From the NCBI RefSeq assembly GCF_009755605.1, contig NZ_WPNZ01000020.1, forward strand, positions 124,001 to 188,000: 64,000 nucleotides of DNA, in the 5' to 3' direction. The position numbers were made by a program, and so were the translations under genes. The notes beneath the pieces were generated by a model that saw only the letters and a list, made by a program, of their open reading frames with translations, had not been told where the DNA came from and made no database searches. The stretch is from Streptomyces typhae (lineage in GTDB: Bacteria > Actinomycetota > Actinomycetes > Streptomycetales > Streptomycetaceae). Of the stretch, positions 8,215-18,559 are shown in pieces (positions within the stretch are counted from its first letter, which is position 1; each line of letters begins with the position of its first letter).

Positions 8215-8813
8215 CACAGCTCCTTGAAGTGGTCGAAGGGCTCCTGGCAGGCGACGCAGCGGCGCAGCGCCTTGCAGGCCGTGGACGAGAAGCGGCTGAG
8301 CAGCTCCGTGTCGGTCGAGCCGCAGTGCGGGCAGCGGACCGTGAGGGAGAGGGGGACCGGTCCGTCGGCCGTGTGCGGGCGCGGCGGGGCGATGCCGAAC
8401 TCGGCGAGCTTGCGGCGGCCCTCGGCGCTGATGTCGTCCGTGGACCAGGCGGGGGAGAGCACCGTGCGCACCGTGACGTCGTGCCGGCCGTGCTCACGCA
8501 GCACCTGCTCTATGTCGGCGGACATGGCTTCTATGGCGGGGCAGCCCGTGTACGTCGGGGTGAGCTCGACGTCGACGTGGCCCGTGCCGCTGACGTGGAC
8601 GGAGCGGAGCACGCCCAGTTCGCCCAGGGTGAGGACGGGCAGCTCGGGGTCGGGCACGGAGCCCGCGAGAGCGCGGAGTTCGGCTTCCAGGGGGGTGGGG
8701 GTGCTGGGGGCGTGAGCTGTGTGGTCGGTGTGGGCGGCGTGGGCGGCGTGGGCGGTGTGGGCGGTGTGAGTGTTGTGGGCGGTGTGAGGGGTGTAGGCGG
8801 CTGTGGTCACCAT
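8214..8813 (-). CDS. paaD: Epoxidase Fe-S maturation protein PaaD
   Basis: 199 residues from ATG 8813. The core is a DUF59/MIP18-type domain (ELRALAGSVPDPELPVLTLGELGVLRSV, then TPTYTGCPAIEAM), followed by a C-terminal zinc-ribbon-like part with CPHCGS and CVACQEPFDHFKEL. PaaD is needed for an active epoxidase and is thought to load or repair the Fe-S centre of PaaE. The first 40 residues are an unusual His/Thr/Ala run (HTAHAAHAAHTDHTAH) produced by a GTGGGCGGC-like simple repeat at about 8717-8790; normal PaaD proteins lack it. The start overlaps the end of paaC by seven bases. A longer reading frame exists upstream but lies inside paaC. Confidence 0.93.
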   Translation of the reverse strand: MVTTAAYTPHTAHNTHTAHTAHAAHAAHTDHTAHAPSTPTPLEAELRALAGSVPDPELPVLTLGELGVLRSVHVSGTGHVDVELTPTYTGCPAIEAMSADIEQVLREHGRHDVTVRTVLSPAWSTDDISAEGRRKLAEFGIAPPRPHTADGPVPLSLTVRCPHCGSTDTELLSRFSSTACKALRRCVACQEPFDHFKEL

Positions 8814-9568
8814 GACGCCCCCGGGTGGCTGCGGTGCAGATGCTGCATCTCCGCGAGCATCCGGCCGAACGGTTCGGTGTGCAGGCCCTCGCGTCCGGCG
8901 CCGGCTGTCCACGCCCCGCTCTGCGGTCCCTCGGGGACGGTGAGGGTCGCCTTCCCGATCACTGCCGTGACCATGGCCGTCCACCGCTCGCGCAGGGCCT
9001 CCCGGTCGAGGTCGAGACCGGCCACCGGCTCGAACAGCTCGCCCGTGAACCGCCACAGCGCGTCCAGGCCGCGCTGCATCCGCTCATGGCTCTCCGCCGT
9101 GCCGTCACCGAGACGGAGCGTCCACTGCTCGGCATGGTCCTGGTGGTAGGCGACCTCCTTGACGGCCTTCGCTGCCAGCGGTGCCAAGGGGCTGTCACTC
9201 GCCGCGAGTTGGCCGTACATCAGGTGCTGGTACGTCGAGAAGTACAGCTGGCGGGCGATGGTGTGGGCGAAGTCGCCGTTCGGCTGCTCCACCAGCTGGA
9301 CGTTGCGGAAGGCGCGCTCCTCCCGCAGATACGCCAGCTCGTCCTCGTCGCCGACCAGGGAGAGCAGCACTCGGGCCTGGCCGAGCAGGTCCAGGGCGAT
9401 GTTCGCCAGGGCCACTTCCTCCTCGAGGACGGGGGCGTGCCCCGCCCACTCTCCCAGGCGGTGGGAGAGCACCAGGGCGTCGTCACCGAGGGGGAGGGCG
9501 GCGGCCGTCGACGAGGCGGGGGCGGAAGTGGCGGCGGAGGGCGAGGTGGAGGCGGAGTGGGTGGTCAC
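8807..9568 (-). CDS. paaC: Phenylacetyl-CoA epoxidase structural subunit PaaC
   Basis: 253 residues from GTG 9568, which overlaps the paaB stop as GTGA. A ferritin-like helical protein: GDDALVLSHRLGEWAGHAP, LEEEVALANIALDLLGQAR, the DFAHTIARQLYFSTYQ helix and KEVAYHQDHAEQWTLRLG. PaaC forms the scaffold heterodimer with PaaA; it keeps the di-iron fold but is not the catalytic chain. The first 25 residues are Ser/Ala/Thr-rich and probably disordered. Confidence 0.95.
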   Translation of the reverse strand: MTTHSASTSPSAATSAPASSTAAALPLGDDALVLSHRLGEWAGHAPVLEEEVALANIALDLLGQARVLLSLVGDEDELAYLREERAFRNVQLVEQPNGDFAHTIARQLYFSTYQHLMYGQLAASDSPLAPLAAKAVKEVAYHQDHAEQWTLRLGDGTAESHERMQRGLDALWRFTGELFEPVAGLDLDREALRERWTAMVTAVIGKATLTVPEGPQSGAWTAGAGREGLHTEPFGRMLAEMQHLHRSHPGASW

Positions 9569-9855
9569 AGGTGTTTCACTCCCTCCGGGATGTCGTAGAA
9601 CGTCGGGTGGCGGTAGGGCTTGTCGGCGGACGGCTCGAAGAAGGAGTCCTTCTCGTCCGGCGACGAGGCCGTGATGTGGGCGGACGGGACGACCCAGATG
9701 GAGACGCCCTCGTTCCTGCGGGTGTACAGGTCGCGGGCGTTGCGCAGGGCCATCTCCGCGTCCGGTGCGTGCAGGCTGCCCGCGTGGGTGTGGGACAGGC
9801 CGCGCCGCGAGCGCACGAACACTTCCCACAGCGGCCATTCGGTCGAGCTGCTCAT
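9565..9855 (-). CDS. paaB: Phenylacetyl-CoA epoxidase subunit PaaB
   Basis: 96 residues, the normal length. Recognised from WPLWEVFVRSRRGLSHTHAG, the APDAEMALRNARDLYTRRNEG segment and the ending YDIPEGVKHL. PaaB is a small non-catalytic subunit that bridges PaaAC units. It overlaps paaA by four bases (ATGA at 9852-9855) and paaC by four (GTGA), the tight packing expected for subunits made in fixed ratio. Confidence 0.96.
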   Translation of the reverse strand: MSSSTEWPLWEVFVRSRRGLSHTHAGSLHAPDAEMALRNARDLYTRRNEGVSIWVVPSAHITASSPDEKDSFFEPSADKPYRHPTFYDIPEGVKHL

Positions 9856-11075
9856 GCGGTCGCCTCCTCGCGCTCGCTGTCCTCTGCGGCGCGCTCGCTG
9901 TTTTCGATGGCGCGCTCGCTGTCCCCGGTGGCGCGCTCGCGCTCGCTGTGTCTGGCGGCGTGGGCAGCCGCCGCCTCGCGCACCCAGGCACCCTCTTCGT
10001 GGGCCCGCCTGCGCTGGGTCATGCGCTGTTCGTTGCACGGGCCGTTCCCCTTCAGGACCGACCAGAACTCGCTCCAGTCGATGGCTCCGAAGTCGTGCTG
10101 CCCGCGTTCCTCGTTCCACTTCAGGTCCGGGTCGGGCAGGGTCAGGCCGAGCGACTCGGCCTGGGGGACACAGATGTCCACGAATCGCTGGCGCAGCTCG
10201 TCGTTCGAATGCCGCTTGATCTTCCAGGTCATGGACTGCTCCGAATGCGACGACTCCGCGTCCGGGGGGCCGAACATCATCAGGGACGGCCACCACCAGC
10301 GGTCCACCGCGTCCTGCGCCATCGCGTGCTGGGCCTCTGTGCCCCGGCTGAGGGCGAGCAGCAGTTCGTACCCCTGGCGCTGGTGGAAGGACTCCTCCTT
10401 GCAGACCCGGACCATCGCGCGGGCATAGGGGCCGTACGAACACCGGCACAGCGGGACCTGGTTGGTGATCGCCGCGCCGTCCACGAGCCAGCCGATGGCG
10501 CCCACGTCCGCCCATGTGAGCGTCGGGTAGTTGAAGATCGAGGAGTACTTCTGGCGGCCCGAGTGCAGCTTGTCGAGCAGGTCGTCGCGGCTCGCGCCGA
10601 GCGTCTCCGCCGCGCTGTACAGATAGAGGCCGTGGCCCGCCTCGTCCTGCACCTTGGCCATCAGGATCGCCTTGCGGCGCAGCGACGGCGCCCGCGTGAT
10701 CCAGTTCGCCTCCGGCTGCATGCCGATGATCTCGGAGTGGGCGTGCTGCGCGATCTGGCGCACGAGCGTGGAGCGATAGGCGTCCGGCATCCAGTCGCGC
10801 GGCTCGATGCGCTCGTCGGCCGCCACGGCCGCGTTGAAGGCGGCCTGGAGCGTGGCGGCGTCCGCCGCCTGGTCCGCCGCTTTCGCGTCCGCCGCCCGGT
10901 CCGCCGCGGTCGCGTCCGCCGTGTCCGCGGTTGCCGCCGTGCCCCTCGCCGCTGCCGTGTCCCTGGGTGCTGCTGTTTCCATGGATCCGGCAGTCCCTTC
11001 CCTGTCCGAGGTCCTCGCGGTCCCCGGGGCCCTCGCGGTGTCCACCGTGCTCACGGGCCGGTGAGCTGTCGCCAT
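9852..11075 (-). CDS. paaA: Phenylacetyl-CoA epoxidase catalytic subunit PaaA
   Basis: The oxygenase chain that forms the 1,2-epoxide of phenylacetyl-CoA. Di-iron ligand motifs are seen in KVQDEAGHGLYLYSAAE and VCKEESFHQRQGYELL; the substrate-side helix HAHSEIIGMQPEANW is also clear. I start at ATG 11075, preceded by a strong GAGGGGGA site, giving 407 residues; ATG 10982 (376 residues) is an alternative. Either way there is a 60-90 residue low-complexity front (Ala/Asp/Thr) and a C-terminal tail of three 7-residue units (ERATGDS, ERAIENS, ERAAEDS) from a 21-bp repeat; normal PaaA is about 310-330 residues. First gene of the operon, with a PaaR-type box about 90 bases upstream. Confidence 0.95.
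   Translation of the reverse strand: MATAHRPVSTVDTARAPGTARTSDREGTAGSMETAAPRDTAAARGTAATADTADATAADRAADAKAADQAADAATLQAAFNAAVAADERIEPRDWMPDAYRSTLVRQIAQHAHSEIIGMQPEANWITRAPSLRRKAILMAKVQDEAGHGLYLYSAAETLGASRDDLLDKLHSGRQKYSSIFNYPTLTWADVGAIGWLVDGAAITNQVPLCRCSYGPYARAMVRVCKEESFHQRQGYELLLALSRGTEAQHAMAQDAVDRWWWPSLMMFGPPDAESSHSEQSMTWKIKRHSNDELRQRFVDICVPQAESLGLTLPDPDLKWNEERGQHDFGAIDWSEFWSVLKGNGPCNEQRMTQRRRAHEEGAWVREAAAAHAARHSERERATGDSERAIENSERAAEDSEREEATA
9869..9931 (-). repeat. Three 21-bp tandem units at the end of paaA
   Basis: Units begin at 9869, 9890 and 9911 with CGCGCTCGCTGT and diverge in the second half. They are in frame and encode the charged tail of PaaA. Confidence 0.85.
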
Positions 11076-11164
11076 CTCGGTCCCCCTCGACCTCGGTCTT
11101 GGTCCGGCTCCCACGAGTCCAGGAATCCGGCGGCCGATCAAGCGGCCGATCATGCGACCAACCG

Positions 11165-11178
11165 ACCGATCGTTCGGT
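11165..11178. promoter_or_regulatory. PaaR-type operator upstream of paaA
   Basis: ACCGATCGTTCGGT fits ACCGnnCGnnCGGT exactly, the core I recall for the TetR-family PaaR of Corynebacterium. It lies between paaA and the divergent DUF5819 gene. Confidence 0.7.
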
Positions 11179-11223
11179 TCGTATGAATTCAATGGTGCGG
11201 TGGCTCGCCTTAAGGTGTCAACC

Positions 11224-11235
11224 CTGTGGATAACC
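11224..11235. promoter_or_regulatory. CTGTGGAnAACC motif, copy 1
   Basis: CTGTGGATAACC, whose complement contains TTATCCACA, a perfect DnaA box. It is one of three copies in the window, each beside a PaaR-type box. Confidence 0.5.
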
Positions 11236-11316
11236 TCCGGGACGCCTGGGCCTGGCGGGCGGGCCTGAGTACCGTTCCGGCGGCAGGGTCCGGTCGAGGT
11301 CGAGGAACGGGGCGAG

Positions 11317-12426
11317 ATGGACGGGTACGACAAGGGTCCGCGCGGCGAGCCCGCCGACCACGCCTCCGACCCGTCCGAGCCGGGCCGGGCGCCCACCGAG
11401 CAGGGCCGGGCATCCGCCGAGCAGGGCCGGGCACCCGCCGAGCAGGGCCGGGTACCCGCCGAGCCGGGTCCGGAGCACTCTGTGCCGGGAGCGGAGTCCG
11501 CCGGGTCGGTCACCGAACCCGCCAGTCCGGCCTCGAAACCCGCTTGGCCGGACGCCAAGCTCCCGCAGACCGCGCCCACGCCCCGGGGCCGGGGGCCCGG
11601 CGCCGTCTCCGCCGAGCCGCTGCCGGGCCCGGCCCCGGACCAGGGCGCCGACCCGGACGGGGGTGCCGATCCGGACGGGGGTGCCGATCCGGACCGGGGC
11701 CCGGGCGCAGACCTCCCCCCGCCCCGCCCCTCGTCCGGCATCGCCGCCCTCTCCCGAGGGCCACGACTCGTCGCCGCCCTCGTCCTCGCCGTGGTCGTAG
11801 CCACCGTCTGTGTCCACGTCGGCATGCTGTTCCTGCACGTCGCGCCGTCGAACACCGTGACCAAGGAGCACGGCCGGACGGTCGAGGACTGGATCTATCC
11901 GGAGTTCGAGCAGAACTGGAAGCTGTTCGCGCCCAATCCGCTCCAGCAGAACGTCGCGGTGGAGGTGCGGGCGCAGATCCGCAGGTCCGACGGGACGACG
12001 AGGACCACCCGCTGGTACAACCTGTCCGCGCAGGACGGCGCCGCCATCGACCACAACCCGCTGCCGAGCCACACCCAGCAGAACGAACTCCGCAGAGGCT
12101 GGGACTTCTTCGTCGCCACCCACGACGCGCAGAATCGTCCCACCGGTCTGCGCGGCGAGCTGTCCGAGCGCTACGTCCGCCGCATCGCGCTGCTCCGCCT
12201 GGACCGGCACGAGCCGCTCGCCCGCGGTGAGGCCTTCGACCAGGTGCAGGTCAGGTCCCGGACCACACCGGTGCCACCACCGCGGTGGAGTGACGAGAAG
12301 ATCAACACCAAGCCCGTGCAGCGGGTCCTTCCGTGGTGGTCGGTGACCCCGCCTGACCTCCCGCTCGCGGACGAGGACCGGGCGCGCAGGGACGTGGCCG
12401 CCGAATGGAAGGAAGCCGTCCGGTGA
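11317..12426 (+). CDS. DUF5819 family single-pass membrane protein
   Basis: 369 residues. The first 150 are Pro/Ala/Gly/Glu-rich and disordered, including four copies of a 7-residue unit (EQGRAPA type). A single membrane helix follows (RLVAALVLAVVVATVCVHVG, about residues 148-170), then an outside domain with the DUF5819 signature WIYPEFEQNWKLFAPNPLQQN, a beta-rich part and WYNLSAQDGA. It overlaps the HTTM gene by four bases (GTGA, 12423-12426). The pairing of a one-helix protein carrying a W-F-P motif with an HTTM protein resembles SdpA and SdpB, which mature the SdpC toxin in Bacillus. That likeness is inferred; no toxin precursor gene is seen here. Confidence 0.8.
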   Translation: MDGYDKGPRGEPADHASDPSEPGRAPTEQGRASAEQGRAPAEQGRVPAEPGPEHSVPGAESAGSVTEPASPASKPAWPDAKLPQTAPTPRGRGPGAVSAEPLPGPAPDQGADPDGGADPDGGADPDRGPGADLPPPRPSSGIAALSRGPRLVAALVLAVVVATVCVHVGMLFLHVAPSNTVTKEHGRTVEDWIYPEFEQNWKLFAPNPLQQNVAVEVRAQIRRSDGTTRTTRWYNLSAQDGAAIDHNPLPSHTQQNELRRGWDFFVATHDAQNRPTGLRGELSERYVRRIALLRLDRHEPLARGEAFDQVQVRSRTTPVPPPRWSDEKINTKPVQRVLPWWSVTPPDLPLADEDRARRDVAAEWKEAVR

Positions 12427-13804
12427 CCCGTCTCCGTCTCCGCCCCCGTCTCGACCCGCTCGCCCGGGGCGTGCAGCGCGTCACGGCACAGGCCCTCGGC
12501 CCGTACCAGACCGCGACGGTCCGCATCGGCTTCGCCGCCACCTGGCTGCTGTTCCTGCTGCGCGAACTGCCGCACCGGCACGAGCTGTACGGGCCCGACG
12601 GCCCCTGGAGCTGGGACATGGCCCGGCGGCTGATCTCCGCCAACGACGCCTTCACCGCGCTGATGTGGTCGGACGGGCATGTGTGGTTCGAGATCGTCTA
12701 CTTCCTGGCGATCCTCTCCAGTGCCCTGCTCCTGGTGGGCTGGCGCACCCGCACCATGTCCGTACTGTTCATGATCGGCGTGCTGTCGCTTCAGAACCGC
12801 AGCATCTTCATGGGTGACGGCGGTGACAACGTCATCCACCTCATGGCGATCTACCTGGTGTTCACGCGGTGCGGCCAGGTCTGGTCCCTGGACGCGCGTC
12901 GGGCGGCACGCGCCGCCCAGCCGGACCGCGCCATCCAGCCGGGCCGCACCGCCCAGCCGGGCCGCACCGCCCAGCCGGGCCGCACCGCCCAGCCGGGCCG
13001 CACCGCCCAGCCGGACCGCACCGCCCAGCCGGACCGCACCGCCCAGCCGGACCGCACCGCCCGCCAGGACCGGGTCGGGCCCGTGCTGTGGTGGGTTCTC
13101 GGGCTCGCGCTGTCCGTCGTCACGTTCATGGGGGAGCTCAACGGGTACTGGCCGGTGCTCTTCTGGGGGCTGTGGCTCGCGCAGGGCCTGTGGTGGTTCG
13201 CCGGTCGCCGGGCCCCGGACGGCGAGGCCCGGCTGCTGCTCGACGTCGTCGCCAACCTCGCGCACAATGCCGCTCTGCTGGTGATCATGGTCGAGGCCTG
13301 CCTGATCTATGCCACGGCGGGCTGGTACAAGATCCAGGGCAGTCGCTGGCAGGACGGTACCGCCGTCTACTACCCCCTCCAGCTCGACTACTTCTCGCCC
13401 TGGCCCGCGCTCGCCGATCTGCTGTCCTCGCACGGGGTGCTGGTGATGCTGGTGACCTACGGGACGGTCGCCGTGCAGGTCGCCTTCCCGTTCACCCTGT
13501 TCAACCGGCGCGTCAAGAATGTGCTGCTGGCTGTGATGATCTTCGAGCACGCGGCCATCGCCGTCATCCTGGGGCTGCCCTTCTTCTCGCTCGCGATGAT
13601 CGCGGCCGACGCGGTCTTCCTGCCCACCTCGTTCCTGCGCCGCCTCGGCGGCCGGGTGGCACGCACGCGTGACGGCCTGCTCGCGCGGGTGCCGCGGCTG
13701 CCGCGCACGTTCGTGCCGTCGGCGCGTCCGGTACGTTCGGCACGTCCGAAGGAAGAGCCGCAGGTCGGCGAGGCCACCGAGCGGGCGCGCGTAGGCTTCG
13801 GCGC

Positions 13805-13808
<4 letters not shown>
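12423..13808 (+). CDS. HTTM-domain multi-pass membrane protein
   Basis: 461 residues from GTG 12423, coupled to the DUF5819 gene. It has the HTTM (vitamin-K carboxylase-like) layout: YQTATVRIGFAATWLLFLL, a RNRSIFMGDGGDNV-like QNRSIFMGDGGDNVIHLM segment with the conserved GDG and H, several membrane helices, and TAGWYKIQGSRWQDGTAVYY, the family's W-K-G-W motif. A cytosolic or lumenal loop (about residues 160-220) is filled by eight 6-residue units QPGRTA/QPDRTA from an 18-bp array. HTTM proteins include SdpB and gamma-carboxylase relatives; the reaction here is unknown. The long loop repeat is not expected for the family. Confidence 0.85.
12918..13061 (+). repeat. Eight 18-bp tandem units in the HTTM gene
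   Basis: Unit CAGCCGGGCCGCACCGCC with G/A changes that give QPGRTA or QPDRTA. The copies are nearly identical, so the array is probably young and able to change in length. Confidence 0.92.
13792..13797 (+). promoter_or_regulatory. -10 box of a leaderless promoter (TAGGCT)
   Basis: Lies inside the 3' end of the HTTM gene, seven bases before ATG 13805. It suggests that the methyltransferase gene can be made both from its own promoter and by coupling to HTTM. Confidence 0.45.
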
Positions 13809-15058
<1,250 letters not shown>

Positions 15059-15157
15059 GCCCACACCCCCGAGGAGGCCTCACGGGGGCGTGGGTCCGCG
15101 TCCGCGTCCCCGTGGAGGGGAACGGGCCCAAGACATGTCACCCGGCTCGCACCCGGC

Positions 15158-16849
15158 TCACATCTCCTTGCGGATCTCCACCACCCGGAAGCGGTTGGCG
15201 ACGAACGCGGCGTCGCACAGCGCGGAATTCGCGGCGGGGTTGCCGCCCGAGCCGTGGAAGTCGGAGAACGCCGCTGTCTGGTTCACATACACACCGCCCG
15301 TGAGGTTCAGCGACAGCTGGGCGCTCTCCTCCAGGCAGGTCTCCTCCACGGCCTGGGAGACCTCCGGCGAGGTGGTGTACGCCCCGACCGTCATCGCGCC
15401 CTTCTCGCGGACCGTGCGCCGCAGCAGCTTCACCGCGTCCGCGGCCGAGTCGACGGCGACGGCGAAGGAGACCGGGCCGAAGCACTCGCTCAGATACGCC
15501 GCCTCGGCGTCCGGCTTGGCGCCGTCCAGTTTCACGATCACCGGCGTGCGCACCACGGCGTCCGGGAACTCCGGGTTGGTCACCTCGCGGGAGGCGAGGG
15601 CCACCTCGCCGAGCCCGGGAGCCGCCTCCAGACGCGTGCGCACGTCCGGGTTGACCAGCGCGCCGAGGATGCCGTTCGCCCGGGCCTCGTCGCCGAGCAG
15701 GCCGTCCACGGCGCCCGCGAGGTCCGTGACCACCTCGTCGTAGGACTTGGCGCCCGCGTCCGTCCGGATGCCCTCGCGGGGGATCAGGAGGTTCTGCGGG
15801 GTCGTGCACATCTGGCCGCTGTACAGCGACAGGGAGAAGGCGAGGTTGGACAGCATGCCCTTGTAGTTGTCGGTCGACTCGACGACGACCGTGTTCACGC
15901 CCGCCTTCTCCGTGTAGACCTGGGCCTGCCGGGCGTTGGTCTCCAGCCAGTCGCCGAAGGACGTCGAGCCCGTGTAGTCGATGATCTTGATTTCGGGGCG
16001 GACGGCCAGGGTCTTGGCGATGCCCTCCCCGGGACGCTCGACGGCCAGCGCCACCAGGTTCGGGTCGAAGCCCGCCTCGCCGAGGACCTCGCGGGCGACG
16101 CGCACGGTCAGGGCGAGCGGCAGCACCGCGCGCGGATGCGGCTTGACCAGGACGGGGTTGCCGGTGGCGAGGGAGGCGAAGAGGCCGGGGTAGCCGTTCC
16201 ACGTCGGGAAGGTGTTGCAGCCGATCAGGAGGGCGACGCCGCGGCCGACCGGGGTGAAGCGCTTGGTCAGGGCGAGCGGGTCGCGCTTGCCCTGCGGCTT
16301 GGTCCACTCCGCGGTGCCGGGGGTGCGGGTCTGCTCCGCGTACGCGTACGCCACCGCTTCGAGGCCGCGGTCCTGGGCGTGCGGGCCGCCCGCCTGGAAC
16401 GCCATCATGAAGGCTTGGCCGCTGGTGTGCATGACGGCGTGTGCGAACTCGTGCGTGCGCGCGCTGACGCGGGCCAGGATCTCCAGACAGACCATGGCGC
16501 GCGCGTCGGGACCGGCGTCGCGCCAGGCGGCCGTGCCCGCGCGCATGGCGGGGAGCAGGGCGTCCACGTCCGGGTGCGGGTAGGTGATGCCCAACTCGGG
16601 GCCGTAGGGGGATACTTCCGCGCCCGTCCAGTCGTCCGTGCCCGGCTGGTCGAGGTCGAAGCGCTGGTTCAGGAGGGCCTCGAAGGCGGCCTTGCCCTCG
16701 GGGAGGCTCAGGCTGCCGTTCTCCCCATAGGCCTTGGGGTGCTCGGGGTGCGGCGACCAGTACGCGCGTGTGCGGATCGTCTCCAGCGCCTGGTCGAGGG
16801 TGGGCCGGTGTTTTTCGATCAGCTGGTGCGCGGTGAGTTCGGCGGCCAT
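15158..16849 (-). CDS. paaN: Phenylacetate degradation aldehyde dehydrogenase PaaN
   Basis: 563 residues from ATG 16849, with GAGGAG ten bases upstream. An aldehyde-dehydrogenase fold of the PaaN type: KRFTPVGRGVALLIGCNTFP in the cofactor region, IIDYTGSTSFGDWLE, and catalytic Cys in SGQMCTTPQN. Near the start is the PaaN-specific YWSPHPEHPKAYGE. It oxidises the semialdehyde formed after ring cleavage of the oxepin-CoA; the hydratase domain found in fused PaaZ is missing, so the ring-opening hydratase must be a separate protein. It diverges from paaH, with a PaaR-type box sitting between its -35 and -10. Confidence 0.93.
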   Translation of the reverse strand: MAAELTAHQLIEKHRPTLDQALETIRTRAYWSPHPEHPKAYGENGSLSLPEGKAAFEALLNQRFDLDQPGTDDWTGAEVSPYGPELGITYPHPDVDALLPAMRAGTAAWRDAGPDARAMVCLEILARVSARTHEFAHAVMHTSGQAFMMAFQAGGPHAQDRGLEAVAYAYAEQTRTPGTAEWTKPQGKRDPLALTKRFTPVGRGVALLIGCNTFPTWNGYPGLFASLATGNPVLVKPHPRAVLPLALTVRVAREVLGEAGFDPNLVALAVERPGEGIAKTLAVRPEIKIIDYTGSTSFGDWLETNARQAQVYTEKAGVNTVVVESTDNYKGMLSNLAFSLSLYSGQMCTTPQNLLIPREGIRTDAGAKSYDEVVTDLAGAVDGLLGDEARANGILGALVNPDVRTRLEAAPGLGEVALASREVTNPEFPDAVVRTPVIVKLDGAKPDAEAAYLSECFGPVSFAVAVDSAADAVKLLRRTVREKGAMTVGAYTTSPEVSQAVEETCLEESAQLSLNLTGGVYVNQTAAFSDFHGSGGNPAANSALCDAAFVANRFRVVEIRKEM

Positions 16850-16934
16850 GGGGGACCAACTCCTCGTCGAGTCAGCTCTCCTTCGAGCTGGCGAGCTGGG
16901 CAGGGGCAGTGGGCAGGAACACCTGGACAGAGCT

Positions 16935-16962
16935 AGAGTAACCGAACGATCGGTCGGGACAA
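16935..16962 (-). promoter_or_regulatory. paaN promoter with PaaR-type operator in the spacer
   Basis: On the minus strand TTGTCC (16957-16962) and TACTCT (16935-16940) form a -35/-10 pair 16 bases apart. ACCGAACGATCGGT at 16941-16954, an exact ACCGnnCGnnCGGT, fills the spacer. A repressor there would block RNA polymerase, and may also act on paaH in the other direction. Confidence 0.65.
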
Positions 16963-16977
16963 GAGGGTCTGCCGAAC

Positions 16978-16989
16978 CTGTGGAAAACC
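16978..16989. promoter_or_regulatory. CTGTGGAnAACC motif, copy 2
   Basis: CTGTGGAAAACC, 23 bases from the PaaR-type box and about 55 bases before the paaH start. Confidence 0.5.
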
Positions 16990-17044
16990 TTCCCCGGCCA
17001 CCCCGGACCCTTGGCCGGCACCCTTGTGCGGGAGGATCGCGAGC

Positions 17045-18559
17045 ATGACAGCACTCGATCTCGACAGCCCCGTTGCCGTGGTCGGCACCGGCACCATGGG
17101 CCAGGGCATCGCCCAGGTCGCGCTGGTGGCGGGCCACCCCGTGCGGCTGTACGACGCCGCGCCGGGCCTCGCGCGCACGGCGGCCGCCGCGATCACCGCC
17201 CGCCTGGACCGCCTCGTCGAGAAGGGCCGCCTGGACGCGCCCGCCCGGGACGCCGCGGCCGGACGCCTCGAAGCCGTCGACGACCTGCCCGCGCTCGCCG
17301 GGTGCCACCTGGTCGTCGAGGCCGTCCTTGAACAACTGGACGTGAAACAGCGCCTGTTCCAGGACCTGGAGGAGGTCGTGGCGGACGACTGCCTGCTGGC
17401 CACGAACACCTCGTCCCTGTCCGTCACCGCCGTCGCGGGCGCGCTCCGGCACCCCGGCCGCTTCGTCGGCCTGCACTTCTTCAACCCCGCGCCGCTGCTG
17501 CCCCTGGTCGAGGTGGTCAGCGGCCACACCACGGACGAGGCGGCGGCCACGCGCGCGTACGACACCGCGCGGGCCTGGGGGAAGACGCCGGTCCGCTGCG
17601 CCGACACTCCGGGTTTCCTCGTCAACCGCATAGCGCGGCCCTTCTACGCCGAGGCGCTGCGCGTGCACGAGGAGCGCGCCGCCGACCCCGCGACGATCGA
17701 CGCGGTCCTGCGCGGATCCGGCGGCTTCAGGATGGGCCCCTTCGAGCTGACCGACCTCATCGGCCAGGACGTGAACGAAGCCGTCACCCGCTCGGTGTGG
17801 GACGCGTTCTTCCAGGACCCCAAGTTCACGCCGTCACTCGCCCAGCGGCGCCTGGTCGAGTCCCGGCGCCTCGGCCGCAAGTCGGGCCGGGGATGGTTCG
17901 CCTACGAAGAGGGCGCCGAGCAGCCCCGGCCGCACACCGCGGGCCCCGCGGACGCTCCCGCGTCCGTCACCCTCCACGGTGAGCTGTTCCAGGCCGCGGC
18001 CCTGCTCCCGCTCATCGAGGGCGCCGGTGTCAGGGTCGGGCGCGGGAAGTCCGCGCACCCGGACTTCCCGGGCTGGATCGAACTTCCCGGAGGCACCCGC
18101 CTCGCGCTCGCCGACGGCTCGTCCCCCGACGCCGCCGCGGAGCCCACCGTCCAGTTCGACCTGGCCCTCGACTACGCGACGGCCACCCGGATCGCCCTCG
18201 CCCCCGCGGCCCGCGTCGACGAGCGGGCCCTCGGCGAGGCGGTGGGCCTCTTCCAGGCGCTCGGCAAGGAGGTCAGCGTCGTGGGCGCCACCCCCGGGAT
18301 GATCGTGGCCCGTACGGTCGCCCTGCTCGTGGACTTCGCGTACGACGCCGTGGCACGCGGCGTGGCCGGTCCCGACGACATCGACACCGCCATGCGCCTG
18401 GGCGTCAACTACCCGCGCGGACCGCTCTCCTGGGGCGCGGGCCTCGGCCTGCACTGGGTCACGGAGGTCCTCGACCACCTGCACGACGAGTACCCCACGG
18501 GGCGCTACGCCGCATCCCAGGGGCTGCGCCGCGCCGCCGCGAAGGAGGACCACGCATGA
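17045..18559 (+). CDS. paaH: 3-hydroxyacyl-CoA dehydrogenase PaaH
   Basis: 504 residues from ATG 17045, with GGAGG nine bases upstream; GTG 17024 further up is less well supported. The N-terminal Rossmann domain shows VAVVGTGTMGQGIAQVALVAG; then ATNTSSLSVTAVAGAL and FVGLHFFNPAPLLPLVEVV, the active-site region of the family, and two copies of the C-terminal helical domain (one with FELTDLIGQDVNEAV, the second with GVNYPRGPLSWGAGLGLHWV). It oxidises a 3-hydroxyadipyl-CoA-type intermediate with NAD+. It starts a two-gene operon with the TetR gene (ATGA overlap) and sits across from paaN. Confidence 0.92.
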   Translation: MTALDLDSPVAVVGTGTMGQGIAQVALVAGHPVRLYDAAPGLARTAAAAITARLDRLVEKGRLDAPARDAAAGRLEAVDDLPALAGCHLVVEAVLEQLDVKQRLFQDLEEVVADDCLLATNTSSLSVTAVAGALRHPGRFVGLHFFNPAPLLPLVEVVSGHTTDEAAATRAYDTARAWGKTPVRCADTPGFLVNRIARPFYAEALRVHEERAADPATIDAVLRGSGGFRMGPFELTDLIGQDVNEAVTRSVWDAFFQDPKFTPSLAQRRLVESRRLGRKSGRGWFAYEEGAEQPRPHTAGPADAPASVTLHGELFQAAALLPLIEGAGVRVGRGKSAHPDFPGWIELPGGTRLALADGSSPDAAAEPTVQFDLALDYATATRIALAPAARVDERALGEAVGLFQALGKEVSVVGATPGMIVARTVALLVDFAYDAVARGVAGPDDIDTAMRLGVNYPRGPLSWGAGLGLHWVTEVLDHLHDEYPTGRYAASQGLRRAAAKEDHA